64,000 nucleotides of DNA, from contig OU452205.1 of the NCBI GenBank assembly GCA_911728435.2, positions 15,258,260 to 15,322,259 on the forward strand, read 5' to 3'. The position numbers and the translations under genes are program-made. The DNA comes from Apoderus coryli (lineage: Eukaryota > Arthropoda > Insecta > Coleoptera > Attelabidae). Below are positions 1-11,760 of this stretch, piece after piece. The notes beneath the pieces were generated by a model. That model made no database searches and was not told where the DNA came from. It worked only from the letters and a program-made list of their open reading frames with translations. The stretch's first letter is position 1; each line of letters begins with the position of its first letter.

Positions 1-178
1 GTAAAATTTAATTTCATAGTATTAACAAGAATTTTCCTCGAAATGGTGAGTTATTTAATTACAACAATTCGATCATATTATATAAAAAAAATATTCTTTT
101 TTCAGACTTCAACACATTACTCTTAATATAATCATACTAATGTAATATTTACAAAATACAGATTCTCTACTAAAATGT

Positions 179-222
179 TACCACTGATGATGAAGCTAGT
201 GAGCTTCGAAACATGTTTGGTG
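179..222 (+). ncRNA. Hammerhead ribozyme motif, type I with minimal stem III
   Basis: Seen: the core CTGATGA at 184-190, then a 6-bp stem II (GAAGCT 192-197, loop AGTG, AGCTTC 202-207), then GAA at 208-210, a very short stem III ACATGT at 211-216, one unpaired T at 217, and TGGT 218-221 pairing with ACCA 180-183 as stem I. T191 is one extra base between the core and stem II. Known: type I hammerheads with tiny stem III occur in Penelope-like elements and retrozymes, where they act mainly as dimers. Inferred: a ribozyme of a PLE-like or retrozyme-like repeat, probably decayed because of the extra base and short stem I. A related motif followed by the same tail lies near 26387. Confidence 0.6.
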
Positions 223-244
223 CTTTAATCGACATAACACATTA

Positions 245-550
245 AGTGTAATGTATTAAACTGATTTCGTGGAGTCTGACGTTTTATTTCATACTACAAT
301 ACATTCACTCCACTTCAGAATGGACTACTTCTTTAAAAAAAAAAAAAAAAAAAAAAGCATCTGTAATTAATTGCTTATTTGAAATAATACAGATGTGTAT
401 AGATGTTTAAATCACACATAAACAAATAACTCACATTCACATTGTAAACCAAGGTTCAACATATATATAAATCATTTTGTGGAGTAGACGTGTTTTATTC
501 AATCAAAACCAATCACTCCTCGATAAATGGATTACTTCATAAGATACTAT
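245..550 (+). repeat. Two copies of a TTCGTGGAG-type repeat tail
   Basis: Copy one (about 255-356) starts near TTTCGTGGAGTCTGACG, carries CACTCCAC and GGACTACTTC, and ends in 22 A residues (335-356). Copy two (about 470-545) has TTTTGTGGAGTAGACG, a CACTCC box and GGATTACTTC. Related sequence is found at 26018-26085 (minus), 26452-26505 (plus) and 37785-37865 (plus). The tail lies about 30-60 bases downstream of a hammerhead motif at 179 and at 26387, so motif and tail appear to belong to one repeat family. The A-run suggests an RNA-mediated 3' end, which is inference. Confidence 0.5.
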
Positions 551-623
551 AAATATATTAGATAGGTATTTTAAATCTGCTAGTCTAAAAATGGCTGCCT
601 ATAATATGATTATCATCATAGGT

Positions 624-738
624 GACGTTATTTTTTAGAACTACCACATCTCTCTATTTGAAAATCGTTGGTGTTAAATTAACGTTAATAGCGACGGACG
701 TTATTTTTTAGGATAGCATATCTCTCTATTATGGTTCG
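624..738 (+). repeat. Short direct repeats, about 73-bp period
   Basis: GACGTTATTTTTTAG occurs at 624-638 and 697-711, each followed about 10 bases later by ATCTCTCTATT. Further degenerate repetition (ATAATTTGGT then TTTTTTTCTAA) runs to about 855. No coding content is visible. Confidence 0.5.
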
Positions 739-1305
739 TTGGTTTGTCATAATTTGGTAGTATTTTTTTCTAACGTTGGTGTCACTTATTTTAGTTTAGT
801 TGACACTTTTAGTTCACGTCATAATTTGGTTTTGGTAGGATGTTTTTTTCTAATGACAGACAAATTGCTTGTGTCAAAGAGTTTATTATTATTTTCTTTG
901 TTTACATTAATAGCCTAAGGGTTTTCGGCATTATTTTCATGTTTAAGATCAATTTCTATCAACATGTTGTATATTGTAGTGTTATAAAATGGGTATTCCA
1001 TATAGTTGTAGTAAATTTATAAGTTGCATTGTGTATTTGAAGTAATATTACTGAAAAAGTTATAATAACCTAAAGTGCCAGTGTCATGAGAGCCGTCAGA
1101 TGGATGGATGTGATCATATATTTTTCAATAATCTAAGTCTGATGGATGGGAAATAGTTGATATCTCCCTCTGCGTCGCACACAAAATGAATTGTTGTAGA
1201 TGTCATTAAATGAATTAATAACATAGTGTGGCCGCATTAAATCCCCTTGAAAAGTACCCGTTGGGATGTAGCAAAAAACAAATTTTCTATATAGACAAAC
1301 CTGCG

Positions 1306-1431
1306 GCTGCACCTTCGGTGCAGCTTTAAGTTAAGTCACAAGATAGCGGTCATTTTTTTGCAGATTTTCGACGACAAAGACAGCACTATCAGCAATTATA
1401 AGGATTAAACTATCAGAAATTATAAGGATTG
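1306..1431. repeat. 8-bp hairpin and a 24-bp direct repeat
   Basis: GCTGCACC (1306-1313) and GGTGCAGC (1317-1324) form a perfect inverted repeat with a three-base loop. At 1385-1408 and 1409-1431 the block beginning ACTATCAG and ending in TATAAGGATT is repeated head to tail with one mismatch. Function unknown. Confidence 0.4.
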
Positions 1432-1439
1432 ATTCTGGT

Positions 1440-4400
1440 CGTTAAGTGAGAAAACACCATTTTTGTGCAGGATAGCATACATCAACCTCGTTTGGGATAT
1501 AAATTTTTTTAAATTTAATTTTTTTGTTGTGGTTCAAAAGAAACAAATTTTTCCATCTATCAGTTACGATTGTTAGCGCATAATCCGCTAATTTCTATGA
1601 TTAGTTGCCTAGTACTTTTCATTTAATATGATAACACCAAATTTTGACTGATCCTGCGCGGAGAAGGACGATGCGACACGACGGTTCTAATAGACAGTTG
1701 AAAATTAATTGTCGTTCGAAAATATACGTTAACAATATTGTTGTAATTCGATATAATTCAAGTATATTATTTAATTATGGTCGATTTGTGATGGTGACGA
1801 ATGGTTATAGACAATAATTATTTCAAGAAGCAAATAATATATCTAAAACGGGGCCCCGCAGATACAACGCAAGTAACAAATTGGTAAGTCAATTTTTGAT
1901 GGCTTTTACTTCTGTTGTATTAATTCTATATATCGATAAAAGATCGCAATACAGTCCACAATTCACGATCACGGCATCAACGATGGAGGATGGATTTATT
2001 TATTCAAAATTAAATTATGATAGACGTTACGCAGATTTTGGATATCAGTTCGATCATTTACGCTATTTTTCTGTATTTTAATGTGTACCTATCATTGCCA
2101 TCATTTCTCGTTTTTTCATGTGTTTGGATTGCATGAATTTTTGTGTTATTAAAATCAAAAGATTGGTTGTATGACTCTGATTGTTTTGTTAACGCAGTTT
2201 TTTATTGTTAGGGTTTTTATTACTGTATAAATCTTCTTTCTTTAAGAAATTTGTAAATTAAGGACTCTTTATTTCCGCTTGTCTTGGCACATAATATCAC
2301 TCTATTTCGAACTGTGCTGATAGGCTGCAGATGACAAAGAGCACAGCGAAATTCAACAACATGAAGTGAAATTGGGTAAAAATTAAAAATTGATTTGGTT
2401 GCCATCGTACGTTGATTGCTTGCACTTGCATTACAAAGGGTAGGGGGTACACAGTTTAGTGTTACAAATTTACCTTTTCCAATCAATAAATAATTTGCAT
2501 TGACCGACAATTACGATATAATACTTTTATTATCGTACCCCGTAGCTTGTGCTCTGCACCTGACAGGTATAGACTATATAAATATACTGTTTTGTACCTG
2601 TTAATGCAAAAAAAAAAAACAACGAACAATCCAAAATTCCATTTGTTGTGATGAGTCTCAGGAATGATAATATTTACATTTTTCAATTCACATTGTATTT
2701 CATATAAATAATATAACATTTTGCCAAATTTAAACTACCCATCTAATGTTTACCTTTCAGGATTGTATTTATTCTTATTTCGGTTATTGTTCGAGGGTTT
2801 CTTAAAGAGGGTTGATGTTCGGGTTATGTTGTATAATAAAAAACTGACTGTTTTTCTAAACAGGACTCTTCATCTTTAAGTTCTATCCTACAAAATCCGT
2901 TCCTGTTATGATTGTGTATAATAATTAATTGCCTCCTTTTCTGTAAATTACCACCTCGTATATTACAGGCGTGTTAGCTGTGTAGATAGGTGCACCACAT
3001 CCTACATATTAAAATGATTAATGGGAACATATCAAACACAAGCCACACAGACTGACAAGTCCCTTCCCGATGAGGACTTTACCTTTCCTAGCATCAGTAG
3101 CCATACAAACTGGCATAAATTTTGGTTACTAATGTGTCTCGTAACAGTTTCGCAAAATTGTCAGTCCACAATTACTGAATTTGTGAGATGGCATTGTGCG
3201 TGCGATCTCAACTTGAACAGATAGATGATGCGTGAACAGTAATTGTCTAATAACTGTCGCAACTAGAAGGATTATCTTTGGTACAACTATAAATATATTA
3301 TATCAGTTTGATATATTGCCTTATACAAATATTATGTATGTAATTTCAGCCGGCAAATGAACTCATGTCTGTTTGATTTTTCTTTATTATCCACTGAGCT
3401 ACTGATAACACAAAAGTGGTCATAAGGAGCACGAATAGGAAGTGCTTTTTGTCAATGTTATTAGGGAATTTTGAAAATATATCCTAAGTTAGAAGATTGA
3501 TGTTTATGTAGGGTGGCAAAATTAAGATAAAGCCAAAACGTTGATAGAGGAAAACTGAAAGATCACGTTCTATTATCATTGAATTTAGTTCAATGTCGCA
3601 TTAAAATCAAGGCTAACTTAGTTTCTTATAAACAGAATATTTTAACTTTTTTGCTATTTTGTTTTTTTCTATGATATGTCCGTTGATATTATCTAAAGTT
3701 AGCTAAACATTGTCTTCTATTCAACTTCTATTTTGACAGCTTCGCAAAAATAATATATTTCGTTTGCTGATCATCGTTTTAATTTTGTTTTAATATAATT
3801 GAACATTAACTTCGTCACCCAATTAAAAAAAAAAACGTTTCGATGCTACAGAGCCAGCTTGGAAATTGAGAGATCAGAATTCTTAAAGTAGTATTGACGG
3901 AAATTCATATTTAAAGTTACAGTGAAACCTACATGTTATGTAGATTGTAATAAAATCGTGAACATTATTAAACATTATTCGTTTTTTCTACATTAAAAGG
4001 CTTAGAGGAGAAATCAATTATTGCCTATAAATAAAATTTTTTAGACATTCTAATATGGACGAATGAATCAATCTCGACTAATAACTACTGAAGGTACCTT
4101 TAGCCAAAATAATCAATATACCTAATATATTATCGCCCACACCACCAAATTCATAGGGCCTACCAGCACAGGTTTGGCTTCAACGTATGAATGGCTCTGT
4201 TGGGCAGTGGAATATAGGCATAAGAAATTTTCAAAGGAAATTTTAATGCTCTCCTATATTTCGATTTGTTAAATTGAAATATAACAAACTACATAGATGA
4301 CAATCTCTGAATAATAGAGAAGTTTTTTATAGGTTAATCGGGACAATGCAAGAGTAATAATTATTGTTCTTAACATTAACCTTGGTCAACAATTATATAA

Positions 4401-5652
4401 CGGCCCCCTTCGTTAGACTGGTTGGTCCTGATACTTTATGTGTTTTGAAAAAATAAGGTTGTTTGTTGATATTGTTAATTAAATGATGAAAATAAAATGT
4501 AGGTACGTATTTAAAAAGATTAGAAGCAAATTTCAAATGCCATACAACACATAAAGTAATATTTTTGTAAAAAAAGATAGTTTACGATATTAATAATTAA
4601 GCGATGGGAGTCAAGGCATTATTCCATTTTTATAACTATATATTTTATTTTTTAGCACTTTAAATATAGCCTCGTTTTCTGATCCTTCAGAAAAAATCTG
4701 AACAAGGATGTTTTACTGAAAAAGTTGCATTGTTATAGTTTTTGGATAAATAAAAAATATATGCAAATCCGGATAAACATTGGAGATTTCCCTATACCAT
4801 TAATACCATTTAAGTTTGGCACAATCCACATCTTCACTAGTGCATTTTTCTATAAGTACAATTAGAGAAATAAGCTTTTCTGAGTCAAGTCTATATATTA
4901 TATAAATAAGTTCCTGTTTTTTTTTTTTCGAAAATAATAATATAGACAATTGCACGACTTTAACTAACTAGAAATAAGAATACAAGATACGAGAGGGCGT
5001 TTATATATCGGCGGAATGGTGGGTATGAAAATTAGTGGTGGGCATATTTACTCATTAGTATAAAAACCAAGTTTTACTTTATGCGGGTCATAATTCTTAG
5101 AACTATCTTCGATCAAGCAAATCGGGAAGAAAAATATATACAGATATAGAGAAAAAAAATCGCGCCGTCATAAGGTTCCTGATTAAGCAAGGAAAGTCTT
5201 TTTAACCCATTTTAGAAAAAAGGTCGTCGGTTGACGGGGAATTTCGCTTTGGAAAATCAATGGTTTAAAACTGGTCTGGGCCGAAGATAAAGCATGATCG
5301 AAAATGACTCGAATATGACCCTCAGCAAGGGTGGCCTATTGATGTCATCACTGCGGCAATTATTGAAACAAACATTTAAAGAGTTATAATTGAAATATCC
5401 TGTATATTCTTTAAATTCTGAATGATCATCAATGCAGTGCCGAGAATGCTCAGGCCACTGCAGAAACAATAGCCTGAGTTCAAGAAGGACTCTATACTAC
5501 GCCATAAAGAAGAGAGACAACCACTCAAAAAGTTTGTAACGTGATGAAAATCCCCTTTGTCGTTAAAATTTAAAATCATTTTTTTGGATATACTTTACAA
5601 AGAAAGTATATTTAATTACTTATATAGAGCGCGACATATATTTGGCAAACCA
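1440..5652. other. Non-coding stretch, nothing recognised
   Basis: Scattered short open frames of 60-96 codons here mostly lack a good ATG and show no domain. A slightly GC-richer patch at 4130-4215 has no identifiable product. I see no RNA gene, no transposon ends and no splice-delimited exon that I can support. Confidence 0.4.
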
Positions 5653-5654
5653 TA

Positions 5655-6020
5655 CAGGGTGGTCCAACGAAAAGTTTGCACCTAGCTTTTCTCTTTTTTT
5701 TGTAGTCGAATGCGAAAATGCTCGGACACGTCGATTTTGCTTTTGAGAGGGACACATTTTAAACATATTTTTCGATCTGCGCCTTTAACCCCCTAGCGGG
5801 GGTGAGTAACAACCCTAAAATTTTAAATGGAAAGAGGGGTCTAATGACATATCATTTGAAAGGACACAAAATTGTCTTTCTAATAATACCCTATTTGTCG
5901 AATTTTACTAAAACAGTTAATACGAAAACGACTTTAAAGACATTAAGCCGATAATTTTGGTATTAATGAGAAATACAAATAAGTTTTAATTATTACGACT
6001 GAAAACAACTACAATCATTT
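5655..6020. repeat. Left long terminal inverted repeat of the DD41D mariner
   Basis: Nearly identical as reverse complement to 10325-10421 plus 7376-7644. The match is near perfect for about 340 bases and then fades to roughly 80 percent by eye near 6000-6020. It contains the CCCCCTAGCGGGGGTG-like block near 5790, which appears inverted at about 7600. The TIR ends about 200 bp before the transposase ATG, so the promoter may lie within or just inside it. Confidence 0.85.
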
Positions 6021-6223
6021 CTAAATTATTTACTTTGAAGAAAAACGGGATTTCAAAAACACTATCTTATTTATCAGAACTAAATTCCTCACTAATCGTT
6101 TGCGTTTTTTGTTCAAATAAAAACTGCAGATACGTGTAGGAAAAGAATTTACACCGTTTATTTTAGTCTTTTCATTGATTCAGTTTGGTTGCTTCTCAAG
6201 TTATTTTACTTTTACCGTACAAA

Positions 6224-7297
6224 ATGATTTATTCCATTCTAGAACGAGTTGAAATTGTTAAACTTTATTTTCAAAATAATAGTAGTGCTAGACTTACGGC
6301 TCGCTTATTTAATGAGAGACATCCCGATAAAAATGTGAATGATGTGTACGTTGGCAAGTTAGTTAAAAAGTTTGTAGATACCGGATCTGTCTGTAATGTA
6401 AAACACCAGCCGCAGAAACCGATCAGAAATGAAGCTGTGGAAGTCGCTGTTTTAGGGCATGTTGAAATGGATCATAGTCAAAGTACCCGTCAACTAGCTG
6501 AAGCCTCAGGTGTCTCCCGTTCGTCCATAATACGAATTTTAAAAGCGTACAAATTTCATCCGTACAAAATCAAATTAGTACAGGAACTAAATGAGGATGA
6601 TCCTGATAGAAGGCTGCAATTTTGTGAAGCAATGAGCCAGCGTTTAATTGAAGATCCGCAATTATTATTTAACATTTGTTTTTCCGACGAATGCACATTT
6701 TATTTGAATGGAGCTGTAAATAGGCACAATTGCCGTTACTGGGATGACAGTAACCCACATTTATTCCGTGAGGTTCATACCCAGTATCCTCAAAAAATAA
6801 ACGTCTGGTGTGGCATATTAGGAAATCATATTATAGGACCACTTTTTATTCCTGGAAATTTAACTGGTGAAGTGTACCTAAACATGCTTGAAGACACAAT
6901 TGATCCTTTAATAACACAAATAATAGAAGATGACCAAAATCATACTGCTGATCGGCTTTATTTCCAGCAAGATGGAGCACCTCCGCACTATGTGGCTCCT
7001 GTAAGACAGTTCTTAGATGACCGGTTCCCTGGACGGTGGATTGGAAGGAGGGGCCCAATTGAATGGCCTGCCAGGTCACCGGATTTATCGCCTTTAGACT
7101 TTTTTCTTTGGGGGCACTTAAAAAATAAATGTTTTGCCACGAAGCCCGAGTCCATAGAAGATCTTCGCCAACGCATTACAGAAGAGTGCAGAAACATAAC
7201 ACCTGATATGCTACAAAATGTTAGAAATAGATTTGAACAAAATCTGTATTATTGTATGGAATCAAATGGGTCACATTTTCAACATTTGTTAATGTAA
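6224..7297 (+). CDS. Mariner-family transposase, DD41D type, intact frame
   Basis: This cut-and-paste transposase is 357 aa from the ATG at 6224; the open frame extends upstream to a TTG at 6185, but ATG is the likelier start. The N-terminal part (about residues 5-120) has the helix-turn-helix features of the group, with FNERHPDKN near residue 30 and a second HTH at about 88-108 (STRQLAEASGVSRSSIIRIL). The catalytic domain shows FSDECTFYLNG (first Asp, residue 155), YFQQDGAPPHY (second Asp, 250) and SPDLSPLDFFLWG (third Asp, 292). I count 41 residues between the second and third Asp, hence DD41D, where classical mariner is DD34D. No stop or frameshift is present, and the C-terminus HFQHLLM matches the family end. 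It lies between the long TIRs. Activity is unproven. Confidence 0.92.
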   Translation: MIYSILERVEIVKLYFQNNSSARLTARLFNERHPDKNVNDVYVGKLVKKFVDTGSVCNVKHQPQKPIRNEAVEVAVLGHVEMDHSQSTRQLAEASGVSRSSIIRILKAYKFHPYKIKLVQELNEDDPDRRLQFCEAMSQRLIEDPQLLFNICFSDECTFYLNGAVNRHNCRYWDDSNPHLFREVHTQYPQKINVWCGILGNHIIGPLFIPGNLTGEVYLNMLEDTIDPLITQIIEDDQNHTADRLYFQQDGAPPHYVAPVRQFLDDRFPGRWIGRRGPIEWPARSPDLSPLDFFLWGHLKNKCFATKPESIEDLRQRITEECRNITPDMLQNVRNRFEQNLYYCMESNGSHFQHLLM

Positions 7298-7375
7298 CGT
7301 TTTAATAAATCAATTTAACAGCTTGTTTACTTTTTTTACAAAGCAATGTTAAAACTAACAAACATTGGAATGTAC

Positions 7376-7644
7376 TAACGATTGCAGGTGTTTTCACTCG
7401 CAATAATTAAAACTTATTTGTATTTCTCATTAATACCAAAATTATCGGCTTAATGTCTTTAAAGTCGTTTTCGTATTAACTGTTTTAGTAAAATTCGACA
7501 AATAGGGTATCATTAGAAAGACAATTTTGTGTCCTTTCAAATGATATGTCATTAGACCCCTCTTTCCATTTAAAATTTTAGGGTTGTTACTCACCCCCGC
7601 TAGGGGGTTAAAGGCGCAGATCGAAAAATATGTTTAAAATGTGT
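7376..7644. repeat. Inner part of the right TIR of the DD41D mariner
   Basis: Reverse complement of about 5752-6020. It ends in AAAATGTGT, where the 2676-bp insertion interrupts it. The remaining outer 97 bp lies at 10325-10421. Confidence 0.85.
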
Positions 7645-10320
7645 TGCTACGCTTCTGCGAACCTTTTGTAATTTCGGTGCGCAGCAGCAAGCAAAACAAA
7701 AATTCACGGGTGGCAAAACTAAAAGAAAATTTATTTCCTGATCCTTCCTAAATCAGAGATGGCATTATCTCCTTATATTATCATCGATCCTTTTACTTAA
7801 TGGCCTAGCTCAATCAGAGATTGGGAGTGGAACAAAACTGCCTGGACGCCACCCGTTTCAAAAATGCCCCTGTATAAAAGGATCGATCGATAGTACTATA
7901 AAGAAAACGGGAACTCACTAAGAGGGAAAGTAAATAACACCGTATCCAAAATGATCCCGAATCAGAAATTTATTAATAGAAATTTTAAAGTAATTAAATT
8001 GAACAATGTGTAAATATAACCTATAAACAATGTGTAAATAAATATAACCTATAATTTTTAGTAGTAAATATAAACCCTATAATAAATCTTTGTAAATATA
8101 TAACCTATGATAATGCTTGTGTAAATATATAATCTATAATAATAATTCTTTGTAAATAAATATATAACCTATAATATTGCCTTGTAAATATATAAATCTA
8201 TAATAATAATTTGTAAATATATTATAAACCTTATAGCCGACAAACTCAATTGTACTCTACAATTAATTAAACATAATATCAACAATACACATTCAAATTT
8301 TTGAATTCTTATACTTGGATATGTGTGCGCATGCGTCGTAATCTCTAGCGGAGCTTATGCACTCCCTACTATGTGGACCATCAATTAAGAAGCGCCGATA
8401 AATATTAAAATGACAGTTAATCGATTGGTGAGATTAAAAGTGAGGTTATGAAATTATAAAACCAAACTGGTAATTAAAAAAAAAAAAAACTAATATTGAG
8501 TCCAAGAGAGGATGGCGGATTTATTGGAAATGATTATATTATCTGTACCTGTGCCGCCTTAAACATGCGCACAGTACTATTTAAATGTATAAAAATCGTG
8601 ACGCAATTAATCTATATAGTTAGCGCGTATTTTAAACAATTAACATTTACTCAACGTGGTACTGTTACCTAGGTATGATCATACAAGGCTCACATCAATA
8701 TACACAACATAACATATAAACAAATTCCTGAAAGGTAAGTAATACTCCTCTACTAAAAGAAATACCCAATATATAATAATAATATTAAAACAATAAATCA
8801 AAGCTTATCCACCGTACAGCGGTTCTAGTGATACGCTTGTGTGTTCACAAACAAAGAGAAAATAATATGAAAAGCCACCACGGCCAAGTTTAAAGTTATT
8901 TCACTAAGTGAACTATTTCAGGTCACTGACAAAAAAAAAACAACTGTGAAGTTACAGGATAAAGTACTAACGTTACTGGTAATATATATGCATTGATTCA
9001 TAAACAATTACAGCAAAGTGACACTGCATGATGAATGCTGTACCTACTTCACTAAAATACCTGGTTTAAGTCTGATGAAGTTCTACTCGAGTTGGGTACT
9101 CACACGCCGCTTGGACGAAGATCGTGTCCAGTCTGTCTTGCACGACACCAACCTTGGATGACCTAACAATGCCAGGACCCTGCTCCGATGAATTCGACTG
9201 CCTGCACTGTATCAGACACGTGCTGAAATTCGCTTATACCGATAGTATCTGGTTAATTCTTCGCACAACTCGTGCCCGTGACTCAGGGTCTGACAAACGC
9301 TTCAGCCGCTCCGCGGTGATGCTGAGGGTGGCTTTTGAGGCCTAAGATGGTAGATGGCCTCGTGGTGTTTAGGTTAGGAGGGTATATTTGTAAAGCACGT
9401 AATTAATATAAATTCAACTTTCAATCCAGCGCTCCGCTGAGGCAAACAACTCTCTTGAGTTACAAAACTACAATTTGCTGCCCTTATTTGTTGAAAATAT
9501 TATACTTCACGAAAATTGGGTGGATTATTACTTCATACACCTTTCAGGTAGGACCCTCCGAAACCAAAAAAAAATCTTGCACCGTCAGCCTGCCCCCACG
9601 TCAGATTAGGGCTGGGTGATAATGAACGTCTTCCGTGTTCCTTTTCCCATAAACACAATCACAACATCCCCGTGTCTGCGAACCATAATTATTCCTCCGA
9701 ACCGGTAATTACACCGCTCATCGAACGATCTCAAAATGAGTAATTGAATAAATCGGACACGAATCTACGACCAGCCGAAGACCAAAACAACAACAGTAGG
9801 CCCCAAAATAAGAAACGGAATAGTCCAAATGTTGGAATGAATAGGTAATGAAAATATATATATATTTTAGTGAATGCATTGGATGAGCAAATTCATAGTC
9901 CAGGCCAGCTATTATCCAGGCACTATGTGAAGATGTAAACAGTGGTCAACCGTAAGAAGGTACGCTCCATCAATTTCACAACCATGTTTCTCCCTGAATG
10001 AACCGTTCGTGCTATTAAATGATTCTCTTTTCCATTTCTTTTAGGTGCAAACTTGTTGGATCCATGATCATCCCCAAAGCTGTAACGCTCAGAGCTTGTT
10101 TGGTACTGTTGTGAGACAGCGGTTGGTATTGCGTGTCATCGCATTTATCTGGATGCTTTTTAAATAAAATTAAGTAGTACAATAGTAGCGAAATTATTCG
10201 TTCATGATTACTTTAAGGTATGTTACGATTTTATAAATAAATATTCATCATATGCATTGAAGATCTCTCATTCCGTCAGTTTAAACAGTTATATTCTGTG
10301 GATGCCTTTAGCCCGTAACA
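7645..10320. mobile_element. 2676-bp TG...CA insertion, possible solo LTR
   Basis: The insert begins TGCTACG and ends CGTAACA, giving a 7-bp imperfect inverted terminus with TG...CA ends, and is flanked by GTGT on both sides (7641-7644 and 10321-10324). This is what LTR retrotransposon integrases leave (4-6 bp duplications). I see no internal direct repeat of the ends and no gag/pol, so a solo LTR of unusual length or a non-autonomous LTR element fits best. GC-richer blocks lie at 9080-9360 and 9560-9770. A splice-donor-like AAAGGTAAGTAA sits at 8728-8739. A DNA element with a 4-bp duplication is the alternative. Confidence 0.6.
8002..8236 (+). repeat. Degenerate minisatellite
   Basis: About seven imperfect head-to-tail units built on TGTAAATATATAACCTATAA with variable spacers (roughly 25-45 bp per unit). 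It lies inside the 2676-bp insertion. Confidence 0.75.
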
Positions 10321-10423
10321 GTGTCCCCCTCAAAAGCAAAATCGACGTATCCGAGCATTTTCGCATTCGACTACAAAAAAAAGAGAAAAGCTAGGTGCAA
10401 ACTTTTCGTTGGACCACCCTGTA

Positions 10424-11640
10424 TATTCAAGCGTGCTGCCGATAAGCACTGTTTTTAATAGATAGCGAGTCCTGCCGGCGTAGTTCGAGTGAGTTGTTTT
10501 TCGCATGCTGTTGGAAGGGCAAAAAACTCATGCTCGAGGGAGTTTAGATTTTTCGTGTATATTGTTGAATTATTAATCATCATAATATGGTATAATTATA
10601 ATAAAAGTGCAAATATTTTAAGAAACGGTTCCGTTGTAACGGGTTTAATTGAATTTGGTGGTTTATTGGTGTATGTTTTTAACTGAGCTCTTCTCAGTTT
10701 TATAGTGTAAGTAAATTAATAGAGCGTGTCAAAAACAGACTGGGGTTTTCTTTATTTTTACCCATAAACAATACAATAAAGTGGTAAGCCCAAAATCGCT
10801 GTTGCTGCACTTCAAGTACTACCCCGGAGCTGAGCTATATAACATCAACCACCGTGGCGACCATTTTTCCGACTTAGAAGGAATCCTTTTGATTGATTAT
10901 ATAGATAAAGATTTTTTTATCACTGGAAAATACTACTACCATTTACAATATACTCTTTATTTACATTTTACCATCAACATGGTAGTATAATATATATATT
11001 GTAATAAAATTTATAAATTGAATTAATAGTGGTTTCATGTTATTTTATAATATAGGTACCGGGTTAATCACGACGGCGCGCGGCGGTTTATTAGGTATAG
11101 GAAAACCACTTCCATTCGAAAAAAAAATTATGTAATATGTAAATAAATTATGGCGACATTGCAAAAATAGTGCTTATAAGTAGTTTCGCAAGTAAAATAT
11201 ATTATCAGTTTCTTAAGAACTTTACGAGACAACCAGATGCTGGTAATAATGTTAATCCTAATTCTACAGAGTATTCTGAATTAAATATAGAATATTTGCC
11301 TGACATAAACACTCGTAAATTTATCTTAACAAATGGAACATCCTATATATTTTATTACAAAAAATACTTAATTTAATTTTATATCGAGTTCTAATAAGTG
11401 GTATATCTATATCTTATTTCGTTGTTCAATGATACAGGAATATATAAAACTTCAGGACTGCATTAATTTGTTTGAGCATTATGTAATATTTTCCCATAAT
11501 GTTGAAAATTATGTCCCTTTTCATACAAGGGTACCCTTTAATTTCATTTCATAGTATTTACAATTACTACCACCGACCTGTTTATTTTTCAACACCTTTG
11601 TATAATGGAATAATAATTATTTACATCACAAATTTATAAA
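10424..11640. other. Non-coding stretch with two weak open frames
   Basis: Two frames look slightly protein-like but are unsupported: 10781-10990 (starts GTG, contains YPGAELYNINHRGDHFSDLE) and 11153-11376 (ATG at 11153 with a stop six codons later, then an open run containing KNFTRQPDAGN). The second lies just upstream of a mariner relic and could be part of a decayed element. I cannot name either. Confidence 0.25.
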
Positions 11641-11760
11641 TAAACGGATTGGTAGAAGCTGTCCCCAAAATTGACAACCTAATTCTCCAGATTTGATGTT
11701 TTTTTTGGGATATATTAGAAATGTTGTATATATGATCCAACCCTGAATTGCTCACAGAAT
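11641..11760 (+). pseudogene. Mariner transposase relic, C-terminal DDE segment
   Basis: Reading the plus strand across frame breaks gives RIGRSCPQN, then NSPDLM, FFLGYIRNVVYM. This matches the order of WIGRRGP, ARSPDLSPLDFFLWG and the following helix in the intact transposase at 6224-7297. Stops and small deletions break the frame. No TIRs were identified for it. Confidence 0.55.

Larger units (their letters stand above)
5655..10421 (+). mobile_element. Mariner-type (DD41D) transposon with ~366-bp TIRs, interrupted
   Basis: The ends are CAGGGTGGTCCAACG at 5655 and the reverse complement ending at 10421, each flanked by TA (5653-5654, 10422-10423), the Tc1/mariner target duplication. The left TIR runs 5655 to about 6020. 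The right TIR is split: its inner part is 7376-7644 and its outer part 10325-10421, with a 2676-bp insertion between. Without the insertion and its duplicated GTGT the element is about 2.09 kb. TIRs this long are unusual for mariners, whose TIRs are often near 30 bp. The transposase frame is open, but integrity of the right end in trans is doubtful because the insertion separates the terminus from the rest of the TIR. Confidence 0.9.

Noticed and set aside
1881..2081. 66-codon frame
   Set aside because: Non-ATG start and no supporting signal.
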